Made by a program: the position numbers and the translations under genes
Shown here: one piece after another, positions 25,601-33,581 of the stretch
Position numbering within the stretch: the first letter of the stretch is position 1
How the letters are laid out: each line of letters begins with the position of its first letter
Origin: a virus
Virus record (IMG/VR): IMGVR_UViG_3300024264_000013
Span: 1-64,000 of that record
Length of the DNA: 64,000 nt
Direction: 5' to 3' (one strand)
The notes under the pieces: generated by a model
Told to the model about the DNA's origin: nothing
The model's input: the letters and a program-made list of their open reading frames with translations, nothing else
The model's database searches: none

Positions 25601-27558
25601 CATCAGGCACAGGATCAGTTACTGTTCCTAATAACAATGTTGAGATTACAGGAACGTTTACTGCAAACGACACTGCTACATTTAACAATACTGTTACAGT
25701 AAATAATGATTTAAATATTACAGGAGATTTAAATGCTCTTGGAAGTATTACAATTAGTGCTGATCTTACAGTAGAAGACGGTCTTACTGTTAATGGTAAT
25801 ACACAATTAGAAAATATTAATATTGCTGGTAATAAAATACAAACTACTGAATCAAACAGTGACTTAGAATTAGATGCCGCAGGCACAGGAAGAGTAGTAT
25901 TTCCAAATGCAGATTTAGAAGTTGGTGGAGATATTGTTGTTAATGGGTCTGCACAATATGCAAATTTAAGTGCAAGTGGAACTATTACTGCTGATACAGT
26001 TACAGTAAACACAGCAACTATTAACGGTCAATTAAACTTAGAAGATATTGAAATTAATGACAACTATATTACAACTACAGAATCTAACAGTAACTTAGAA
26101 TTACGTGCAAGTGGTACAGGTAAAGTTGTATTTCCTGATAATGATGTTAATATTACAGGAGACTTAGATGTTACAGGAACAGTATCATTTAACACATTAT
26201 CTGGTAATGTTTACACAACAAATAGTTTGACAGTAAATGAAGAATTAAACATTAATGGACAAGTACAATTTGAAGATATTGAAATTAATGACAACTATAT
26301 TACTACAACATTATCTGATAGTGATTTAGAATTACGTGCTAACGGAACTGGACAAATTGTATTTAGAAACAATACAAATGCTACAGGCAATTTAACAGTT
26401 GACGGCACTACTACTTTTGTAGGCAATGTTACAGGAACAACAGCAACGTTTGACGATGTAATTATTAATAATAATATGACTGTTCAAGGTCAAATTAATT
26501 TTGATAATATACAAATTAATGACAATACAATTACAACGACAGAATCCAATAGTGACTTAGAATTAGAAGCAAGTGGAACAGGTACAATACTTATACCAAG
26601 TAATAATGTTGTAGTAGAAAAAGACTTAACTGTACAAGGTGTATTGAATGCAGATAACTTAGATGCACTAGGTAGAGTAACAGCAAACAGTTTTAGCACT
26701 GGTGATATTTTAATCGATGATAATTTTATTACAACAACACAATCTAACAGTGATTTAGAATTAAGAGCAAATGGTACTGGTAACGTAACATTAGATGATA
26801 TAAAATTTAACAACAATATCATAAGCAGTACAGCAGATATGGTATTGAATCCAGGCAGTGGTATACTTGACATTGATAGTGTTGATAGTATGATACTTCC
26901 AAAAGGTACAACTGCAGAGCGTAACGCTTCTGCACAAACTGGTATGCTACGCTATAACACAACTACTAACAATTTTGAAGGTTATAACGGTTCTTGGGTA
27001 ATATTAGATGGTGGATTACAAGATAATGATGGTGATACAAAGATTACACCAGAACTAACACCGGGTGCAAACGACAATGTAATTAGATTCTACAATGCAG
27101 GAGCATTGACAGCAGATCTTACAAGTCAAAGATTTAGTACCAATAAACTAATTGTTGATGATATCGAAATCGACGGCAATGAGATAAAAACGATAACTAC
27201 TAATACAGACTTAGTATTGTCAGGAAACGGTACAGGTGGTATTCTATTAGATCACTTTAAATTTAACGGTTCTACAATCACAAACACTGTGTCAGATGCT
27301 ATTACAATATTTGACTCTACAGCAACAGGATATTATAAATTTGCTGGAACAGGTGGTGTTGTAATACCAACAGGTAATAATATTCAAAGACCTTCACCGA
27401 TTAATGCTGAAGAAGGCATGATGAGGTACAACAATGAAGACGATCGTGTTGAGATCTTTGACGGAACAAACTGGGTTAGTGTTGCAGGGTCAAGCGGCGG
27501 AATAAGTAGAAATGATGCGGAATCAATCGCATTAGAATATGTATTGGTATTAGGATAA
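22678..27558 (+). CDS. Giant tail fibre with beta-helix and LamG-like domain, 1626 aa
   Basis: Same N-terminal module as the preceding fibre (GRISGPLLKSNLIRNGIDLA; NRIGINTATPEHDLDVNG). A beta-helix-like domain starts near residue 218 (NTLYVSENGSNNNAGNHPQS; DTVHIYPGEYQERLPLVVPV). Residues ~510-690 are a laminin-G/concanavalin-like jelly roll (FGTDDFTLEAWIYAAS; TWHHIAVSKISTGTRMYLDG; FTGNIDDVRISNSARYLDT), a fold that commonly binds sugars. About ten NxIxTTxSNSDLELxAxGTG repeats follow, and the C-terminus has MRYNNEDDRVEIFDGTNWVS. It is a paralogue of the 17617 fibre that carries LamG instead of the His-rich insert. Confidence 0.87.
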   Translation: MAIGRISGPLLKSNLIRNGIDLAFETDLLYLDVTNNRIGINTATPEHDLDVNGTIRTTNLLLDKLTAGSITIENNDITSSTGTIDLGTADQVVYQNKLVVDSFEINDNTIRTTDSNANLELDPSGTGTIELLANTNVSGNLHATGNISADGDIVLGDADTDSINFNAEIASNIIPDGGGSFTLGEAGKTWSTVFANTVDGQTINANQVNIAGINLNTRHANTLYVSENGSNNNAGNHPQSPYLTVEKALQNATSGDTVHIYPGEYQERLPLVVPVGVTVKGHSMRSVTIKPDSVDSEDVFHLNGETTVEDITIKDFYYNSGTNVGHAFRFAPSFKVTSRSPYIRNITVITKGSVTNASDPRGFNQGDAGKGAYLDGSVAHADSKEASCLFHAVTFITPGVDALTFTNGVRIEWLNSFTYFANRGFYAVNGSTGLKGSGETEFRVSDVDGSFSAGETFAVNSIDGSTVIASGTIDRVDADDKFYISGNVSGITEATTRTAKTIKFNGNAKLQTGNKKFGSASANLDGINSYLSVGANDDFGFGTDDFTLEAWIYAASTTGEQPIYDLRAGIATDTAPYFYLDGTTLKYQVGNATPVISGGTITVNTWHHIAVSKISTGTRMYLDGNQVGSTYVDNNDYGFTKPVFIGANFDLANYFTGNIDDVRISNSARYLDTTYTVPTMQITGDSNCVLLTHLDGANNATTVEEDVKVKQNLTFSGGATANFIDLYNTTDFGGELRSIGSANVYGTKGAVGDGTGVIMYLIGHNFAYIGNGKEVTNDETTVVQANEVEELNNAKVRFTSVDHKGDFRVGDNFYVNQETGEVVFDAVNLNITTPDGITFGTAGNVTFIDGTKIETGDFRLSGNTIETLTQNFVIDSATNIVDIEADTNITGNLSVTGNFTLGGNITIGDADTDSVEFASDINSDILPNTDNTFDLGSTSKRWKNIYTNNFDNGNLKIEGNKISTQDSDSDLELVASGTGSVTVPNNNVEITGTFTANDTATFNNTVTVNNDLNITGDLNALGSITISADLTVEDGLTVNGNTQLENINIAGNKIQTTESNSDLELDAAGTGRVVFPNADLEVGGDIVVNGSAQYANLSASGTITADTVTVNTATINGQLNLEDIEINDNYITTTESNSNLELRASGTGKVVFPDNDVNITGDLDVTGTVSFNTLSGNVYTTNSLTVNEELNINGQVQFEDIEINDNYITTTLSDSDLELRANGTGQIVFRNNTNATGNLTVDGTTTFVGNVTGTTATFDDVIINNNMTVQGQINFDNIQINDNTITTTESNSDLELEASGTGTILIPSNNVVVEKDLTVQGVLNADNLDALGRVTANSFSTGDILIDDNFITTTQSNSDLELRANGTGNVTLDDIKFNNNIISSTADMVLNPGSGILDIDSVDSMILPKGTTAERNASAQTGMLRYNTTTNNFEGYNGSWVILDGGLQDNDGDTKITPELTPGANDNVIRFYNAGALTADLTSQRFSTNKLIVDDIEIDGNEIKTITTNTDLVLSGNGTGGILLDHFKFNGSTITNTVSDAITIFDSTATGYYKFAGTGGVVIPTGNNIQRPSPINAEEGMMRYNNEDDRVEIFDGTNWVSVAGSSGGISRNDAESIALEYVLVLG

Positions 27559-27562
27559 AGAT

Positions 27563-27892
27563 ATGGCAACGTTTTTTAGAACAAGAGTAATTAAAGATAT
27601 AGGAACACAAAAGGTTGTGGTGTTTGAAGTACCAAGTGCAACTAACGCAACAGTAATTGGACTTAACTTAGCAAATACTACAGACTTTGCAGTGCAAGGA
27701 AGTATTTTGATAAAAGATGATACGAGTGTAGAAGGATTTTATGTCAAGGATGTAATGATTCCACCACAAACGGCATTTAAAGCAATGATTGGCGGCGAAA
27801 AGATTATTTTGCCAACATCACATCAATTAATAGTACAGTCAAATGCAACTGATAGCATAGATGCTATTATTAGTTATGTGGATATTCAATAA
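27563..27892 (+). CDS. Small beta-rich fibre-region protein, 109 aa
   Basis: An all-beta protein starting MATFFRTRVIKDIGTQKVVV with the central pattern VPSATNATVIGLNLANT, then a PPQTAFKAMIGGEKIILPTS strand pair and a final IDAIISYVDIQ. It has the same layout as the proteins at 15760 and 38670, so it is probably a member of a small accessory family placed between fibre genes. It starts 4 bp after the giant fibre stop and is followed closely by the cupredoxin-like protein. Confidence 0.7.
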   Translation: MATFFRTRVIKDIGTQKVVVFEVPSATNATVIGLNLANTTDFAVQGSILIKDDTSVEGFYVKDVMIPPQTAFKAMIGGEKIILPTSHQLIVQSNATDSIDAIISYVDIQ

Positions 27893-27902
27893 GGAGAAGT
27901 AA

Positions 27903-28631
27903 ATGAGTCAATATGCAGGAAATGATATAACAAGCGTAACTGGAAACATTGATGGTAGATTCATGTATGCTTTACGTAGAACAGATCAAGGCGAATTATT
28001 TTTCACAAAAATTGATCAAATGGACAGCAATGCTTCAATTCAAATTAATAAACCTGGTGATCCAGAACAAAATTATAATGACTTTGAACAAGGTATAGAC
28101 TTCTACGAAGGTAGAGATCAAAATCATGAAATTGTATATCCAAATTTAAACTACGAACAATTACGTTGGGACAATAGACATATTAATTATTATGTTAATG
28201 ATGACGGAGAATTTGTACTTAAATTTAACGAGCCACATACATATTCTTCCGATGTTAGTAGTGACGGACTTACAGAGTATAATAAAAACTTTTATCAAGT
28301 TACTGTTGCATCAGGAACTAACCAATACGGAACAGGAAATAAATTTCACTTTAACGGAATTACAAGTCCTACACTTAATTTATATGAAGGACAAACTTAC
28401 ACATTTGGACAAAGTTCAACAACAAATAATACACATCCGTTAAGATTATCAACAACTCCAAATGGAATACATGGTGGTGGTGTAGAATATACAACTGGAG
28501 TTACAATATTAGGTGTGCCAGGCATCGAAGGTAGTTATGTTAAGTTTAAAGTGCCAACTAACGCACCAACTTTATATTACTATTGTGTTAATCATTCGGG
28601 CATGGGCGGACAAATAAATACACTTACATAA
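27903..28631 (+). CDS. Virion protein with cupredoxin-like C-terminal domain, 242 aa
   Basis: Residues 1-120 are a fibre-region N-terminal domain with Tyr/Asp-rich strands (DNRHINYYVNDDGEFVLKFN). Residues ~130-242 resemble a cupredoxin: LNLYEGQTYTFGQ, THPLRLSTTPNG and YYYCVNHSGMGGQI. H178, C228, H231 and M234 occupy the spacing of a type 1 copper site (His, then Cys-x2-His-x2-Met). Copper binding is an inference from the ligands. The function in a virion is unknown; the domain may only be structural. Ribosome site AAGGAGA. A homologous domain without ligands lies in the protein at 46196. Confidence 0.75.
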   Translation: MSQYAGNDITSVTGNIDGRFMYALRRTDQGELFFTKIDQMDSNASIQINKPGDPEQNYNDFEQGIDFYEGRDQNHEIVYPNLNYEQLRWDNRHINYYVNDDGEFVLKFNEPHTYSSDVSSDGLTEYNKNFYQVTVASGTNQYGTGNKFHFNGITSPTLNLYEGQTYTFGQSSTTNNTHPLRLSTTPNGIHGGGVEYTTGVTILGVPGIEGSYVKFKVPTNAPTLYYYCVNHSGMGGQINTLT

Positions 28632-28650
28632 TTAGTGAACAGGAAAAACA

Positions 28651-31600
28651 ATGGCAGAATTTAGAATTGATAGAATTAGATTTAACTGGAAAGGTGTTTG
28701 GGCCGGCGCAACACCATATAGAAAAGATGATGTTATAAGTTACGGTGGTAAAGTATTTGTTGCTTTAACTGGACATACTTCAAGCGCAGACTTTAATACA
28801 GATTTAGACTTTCTTGTAGCAGGTGAATCTACTCCTAAATGGGAGCAAATGGGAGACGGACGTCAGTGGAAGGGCGAGTGGCAACCAGAAGAATTCTACA
28901 AAGTAAATGATGTAGTCAAATACAGAGGTATACTTTATAACTGTATTGATAGCCATACTAGTGCATCTACAATTACATTAGGTCTTGAAAATGATGAAGC
29001 CAAATGGGGACCTTTTGCAAAAGGTAATAACTATCTTGCAACATGGACTGCTACTACAGTATATAAAAAGAATGATTTAATAAAATACGGCGGCACTATG
29101 TATGTATGTGTAGTTGATCACACAAGTAACACTGTGCCTAATGGATTAGAAAACGACCAAGAAAAATGGGCAACTTATACTAGAAGTGATAATTGGTTAA
29201 ATGTTTGGTTAGAAAATACTAGATATAAACCAGATGATATTGTTCGTTATGGCGGCAATGTATATAGATGTGTTGTAGGTCACACAAGTAATGATAATAT
29301 TAGAGAAGGAATAGGATCTGATTTAGGTGATGATAGTACTGCGGCAAAATGGGAATTGGTACTAGAAGGAATTGAATACAAAGGCGATTGGGATGGAGAA
29401 CAATGGTATAAAACTAATGACATTGTAAGATACGGTCCAAATCTATATATTGCAAAACGAGGAATGAGTGGTACAGATAATTTTGATGATGATAATGACT
29501 GGGATGTTTGGCTACCAGGATTAGGATTTGAAGAAGTTTGGAGCCCTAATGAAGTTTATCAGCCAGGTGATTTAGTTCAATATGGTGGCTATACTTACAC
29601 AGCATTAACAATTAATATTGGTTCTAATCCTAGTGCATTTGGTCTAGAGCAAGACGCCTCTGGCGCAGACTGGGAAGTTCTAGTTCGAGGCTATGAAATG
29701 AAAGGTGAATGGAGTATAGATAATCCATATAAACCAGGAAGTGTTGTAAGAAAAGGTGGTTACTTGTATGAAGCACTTGTAAATGTTCTTCCAGTTGAAT
29801 TAATTGAACCAGGAGATCCTGATACTGATACATCAGCAAGTTGGAAGTTAATTAAAACTGGTATTGCTTGGAAAGGCGAATGGAAAGAAAGTGGAACTAA
29901 TGAGTTAGGTGATAGTACATCTAGAATATATTATCCAGGCGAAGTTGTAATGGACGAAAGCGAAACATATATTTGTAAAACACAACATTACAGTGATCTA
30001 CTTGAAGCAAGGCCGAGAATTGATGCTGAAACTACTGCTGGTAATGATTACTATTGGACAAAATATGCAGGTAATAATGAAACTAGTGCTGAAAATAACG
30101 TACTACGTTATAGAGGTGATATTAGAACTTATTCAACTAAAGACGATGGTAGTACAGCAGGTACATCAAGACTAGCAATTGGTCCATCAGGCGAACTTTT
30201 AAAAGTTGATGAAGATACTACTCTTAAATATGATAAATTATTTGAAATTAATAAAGTATGGTACGTAAGTCCTTACGGAGAAGATCTTCCAACTAATGGA
30301 TTAAATCCAGCAAAACCATTTAAAACTATAAAATATGCTTGTCAAATTTTACAAGGCAATTTAGCAGAAAGAGTTCCTGCTACAATATTTGTAGCAACAG
30401 GAGTTTATAAAGAATTACTTCCTATTGTTGTTCCTAGAGATACAGCAGTAGTTGGAGACGAATTAAGATCAACAGTTATTATGCCAGCAGATGGTTATGA
30501 ACTAGACGATATGTTTTATATGCATAACGGCAGTGGATTAAGAAACTGTACACTACAGGGATTAACAGGTACACTAGGCGCACCTAACGATAATTTAACA
30601 AGAAGACCAACAGCAGGTGCTTATGTTTCGTTAGATCCTGCAAACGGAGATGTTGCGGCAACATATGCACACATTACAACTAAATCTCCATATGTACAAA
30701 ACGTAACTACATTCGGAACAGGATGTATTGGAATGAAGGTTGACGGAGATTTACATAATGATGGAAACAAATCTATTGTTGCTAATGACTTTACACAGAT
30801 TCTAAGTGATGGTATTGGGTATTGGGCTAATGGCGATGGTAAATCAGAACTTGTGTCAGTGTTTACATATTACTGTCATATTGGTTATCTAGCAACAGAT
30901 GGTGGTAAAGTCAGAGCACTAAATGGTAACAACTCATATGGTGATTACGGATCAGTTGCAGAAGGCTTTGATGTTGACGAAGTACCAATTTCTGGATCAG
31001 TTAATAACAGAAGTCTACCAGCACAAATTGCTCAAACATATACTGATAATGACAAAGTTTTTGGAGTTGCATACACACATGCAGGTGAACAATATACAAA
31101 TGCACAAATGACAATTGGTGGTAACGGTCAAGGTGCTGTAGCAACTTTTAATGAATTTAGAAACGGCGCAGTAAAACAAATATTTGTTACAGAAGAAGAT
31201 TCAAACTTTATTGGTGGTAGTAACTATCTGTTTAAAGCAAATAAAGCACAAATTGGAACTACAACTTCATTGACCCTTAGTGGAGCAGAAGATGCAGACG
31301 CAGACGATTATGTTGGACAACGATTGTTTATATACGCAGGTAAAGGTGCAGGACAATACGCTAAAATTAGTTCCTACCAACCATTAAACAAAGTTGCACA
31401 AGTTGTAAAAGAACTTAACGGAGAACCAGGTTGGGAGCATGTAACAGGAGCACCAATACAATCAAGTTTAAATGATACTAGTCGTTATTATATTGAACCG
31501 AGAGCAGAAATAGCAGAGCCAAACTACCAAGTCGAAAGCGTAGGATTAGGAAGTAGTTCAGCGTGGCGTGATATCCAAAGAGGTACGTATAGTTCTAGTG

Positions 31601-33543
31601 ATATATGGATAACTGCACACGATGACGGTATAGCAGTAAGTACAGACGGAAACGGATTTTCTTTTACTGGAAGATCAGCCAAAGGTGGCTATGTTGCAAT
31701 AGCAAATGGAAACTTATGTACAATGAATCCAAGTACAGCAGTTGGCACTGGGTCATTTAGTAACGATGGCGGCCAAACTTGGGCTGATACAACACTGGGT
31801 ACTGGAGATATCGGTACTATAACAGCACTAGCAGGTCAAGACAACGGCGGTGCAGTAATAGGTACACTAACAGGAGCATCTGCAACAACAACCTTACTTA
31901 GATCAACAGATAGTGGTAATAGTTGGGGAACAACTACGTTGCCTACAAGTGAAAACTGGAGCACCTGTGCATACGGTGATGGAGTTTTTGTAGCGTTAGC
32001 AGGTAATGTTACTACTGCAAGTAATCAAGCAGTATATTCAACAGACAACGGTAATAGTTGGACAGCAACGACTCTTCCAGCATCAAGTGCATGGTCAAGT
32101 GTAACCTGGGGCAAGGATAGATTTGTAGCAACTACAGCAAAAACTGATAGTAGTGTAGCAGAAACAGCAGTAAGTCATGATGGTATAACTTGGGTTGCAG
32201 GAAGTATGGAACCAGGTGAATGGACTGGCATAGGCTATGCACAAGGAACATTTTGTGCTGTGAAAAGTGATACAGGATCCGAATCAGATGTTATTGCATT
32301 TAGTAGAGATGGATATCATTGGAGAGCAAAATTATTACCAGCAGGATTTGAAACTAGGGCAGGTGTTGCAGGCGCAAGTACAGAAAGTAAATGGGTTGTT
32401 GTAACAAGTGGCCAAGGTGATGCTAATAAAATTACATATGGTACACAAGCATTAGGTCGTGCTGTTGTAAGCAGTGGACGTATTGGTTCGTTTACATTAC
32501 ACGAGCCGGGTGCAGGTTATACAACTGACCCTGTTGTGACAGTGCATGATAATACAAACACATTAGATGTTACAACTAGAGCAGAAACAGCAAACGGTGT
32601 ATTACCACAACCGACTATGACTAATAAAGGAGTTGGATACTTTAGATCAACTGCTGAAGTCACTGCAGGTGACGGATATGCTGAAATACTACAAATTGCA
32701 GATACTTTAATTATAGAAAATGTAAGTAAACTTCCTGGACCGGGCGATAATATTAGTATTGACGGTATTGATGGTGTAACATATTTTGTTGTTAAAATAC
32801 TTACAAGTTCAGGAGTACTTGGAGCATATAATTTAAAACTACAAATTAGTCCAAACTTAGGTAGACAAGAAGCACCAGTACATGGTGAAAATATTGTTAT
32901 TAGACAACAGTACAGTCAAATTAGATTAACAGGACATGATTTCCTAGATATTGGTACAGGTAACTTTTCAAGCACAGCATATCCTGGACTATATGTATTT
33001 GGATACAATCCAGATGAAAACGCAGAACCAAAACAGTTCCAAGAAGTTAGTCAATTCAACGGCGGGCGTGTATTCTACACAAGTACTGACCAAGATGGTA
33101 ACTTTAGAGTTGGCGAACTATTTGAAGTTGAACAGGCAACAGGTACAATTAGTATTAATGCTAGTTTCTTTGAATTAGATGGACTAGAAGAACTTAGACT
33201 TGGTGGTGTTGTACTTGGTGGTACAGGTGCTGTGATTAGAGAATTTAGTACAGATCCAACGTTTGCGGCCAATAGTAACAATATTGTACCAACACAAAGA
33301 GCAATCGGCAAATATGTACAATCAAGAGTATCATCAGGTGGTTCAGATCTTAAAGTGAACAGATTAAATGCTGGTGATATTAGTTTTGAAGGTAATAGAA
33401 TCTTTAAAGTATTAGGTGGAGGCATTGATATTAATGTTGCCGCTAATATTACAGGCAACGTATCGGGTGATATGGCGGCACAAGCATACTTCCAGTCTGG
33501 AGCATCAGTTCCTGAAGGCGGACCAGGATTTGGCGATGATTAA
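28651..33543 (+). CDS. Giant fibre with eight carbohydrate-binding-like repeats, beta-helix and Asp-box propeller, 1630 aa
   Basis: Residues 1-~450 contain eight units of the form W..x..Y..xDxVxYGGxxYxC..xHTS (for example WKGEWQPEEFYKVNDVVKY), resembling chitin/cellulose-binding CBM5/12 (ChtBD3) modules. A beta-helix-like domain starts near 534 (VWYVSPYGEDLPTNGLNP; ATIFVATGVYKELLPIVVPR). Residues ~990-1235 hold sialidase-type Asp-boxes: SNDGGQTW, STDSGNSW, STDNGNSW, SHDGITW, SRDGYHW, implying a beta-propeller. The C-terminus (RLTGHDFLDIGTGNFSSTAY; FYTSTDQDGNFRVGELFEVE) is shared with the paralogue at 33582. It looks like a surface-glycan-binding fibre. Confidence 0.87.
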   Translation: MAEFRIDRIRFNWKGVWAGATPYRKDDVISYGGKVFVALTGHTSSADFNTDLDFLVAGESTPKWEQMGDGRQWKGEWQPEEFYKVNDVVKYRGILYNCIDSHTSASTITLGLENDEAKWGPFAKGNNYLATWTATTVYKKNDLIKYGGTMYVCVVDHTSNTVPNGLENDQEKWATYTRSDNWLNVWLENTRYKPDDIVRYGGNVYRCVVGHTSNDNIREGIGSDLGDDSTAAKWELVLEGIEYKGDWDGEQWYKTNDIVRYGPNLYIAKRGMSGTDNFDDDNDWDVWLPGLGFEEVWSPNEVYQPGDLVQYGGYTYTALTINIGSNPSAFGLEQDASGADWEVLVRGYEMKGEWSIDNPYKPGSVVRKGGYLYEALVNVLPVELIEPGDPDTDTSASWKLIKTGIAWKGEWKESGTNELGDSTSRIYYPGEVVMDESETYICKTQHYSDLLEARPRIDAETTAGNDYYWTKYAGNNETSAENNVLRYRGDIRTYSTKDDGSTAGTSRLAIGPSGELLKVDEDTTLKYDKLFEINKVWYVSPYGEDLPTNGLNPAKPFKTIKYACQILQGNLAERVPATIFVATGVYKELLPIVVPRDTAVVGDELRSTVIMPADGYELDDMFYMHNGSGLRNCTLQGLTGTLGAPNDNLTRRPTAGAYVSLDPANGDVAATYAHITTKSPYVQNVTTFGTGCIGMKVDGDLHNDGNKSIVANDFTQILSDGIGYWANGDGKSELVSVFTYYCHIGYLATDGGKVRALNGNNSYGDYGSVAEGFDVDEVPISGSVNNRSLPAQIAQTYTDNDKVFGVAYTHAGEQYTNAQMTIGGNGQGAVATFNEFRNGAVKQIFVTEEDSNFIGGSNYLFKANKAQIGTTTSLTLSGAEDADADDYVGQRLFIYAGKGAGQYAKISSYQPLNKVAQVVKELNGEPGWEHVTGAPIQSSLNDTSRYYIEPRAEIAEPNYQVESVGLGSSSAWRDIQRGTYSSSDIWITAHDDGIAVSTDGNGFSFTGRSAKGGYVAIANGNLCTMNPSTAVGTGSFSNDGGQTWADTTLGTGDIGTITALAGQDNGGAVIGTLTGASATTTLLRSTDSGNSWGTTTLPTSENWSTCAYGDGVFVALAGNVTTASNQAVYSTDNGNSWTATTLPASSAWSSVTWGKDRFVATTAKTDSSVAETAVSHDGITWVAGSMEPGEWTGIGYAQGTFCAVKSDTGSESDVIAFSRDGYHWRAKLLPAGFETRAGVAGASTESKWVVVTSGQGDANKITYGTQALGRAVVSSGRIGSFTLHEPGAGYTTDPVVTVHDNTNTLDVTTRAETANGVLPQPTMTNKGVGYFRSTAEVTAGDGYAEILQIADTLIIENVSKLPGPGDNISIDGIDGVTYFVVKILTSSGVLGAYNLKLQISPNLGRQEAPVHGENIVIRQQYSQIRLTGHDFLDIGTGNFSSTAYPGLYVFGYNPDENAEPKQFQEVSQFNGGRVFYTSTDQDGNFRVGELFEVEQATGTISINASFFELDGLEELRLGGVVLGGTGAVIREFSTDPTFAANSNNIVPTQRAIGKYVQSRVSSGGSDLKVNRLNAGDISFEGNRIFKVLGGGIDINVAANITGNVSGDMAAQAYFQSGASVPEGGPGFGDD

Positions 33544-33551
33544 AGATAATG

Positions 33552-33559
33552 ATAAATAT
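33552..33559 (+). promoter_or_regulatory. Late promoter ATAAATAT
   Basis: GATAAATAT lies 22 nt before the ATG at 33582, with GGAG between. Matches the late element seen before other fibre genes. Confidence 0.6.
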
Positions 33560-33581
33560 AAAGTATACGGTGGAGTAACCA

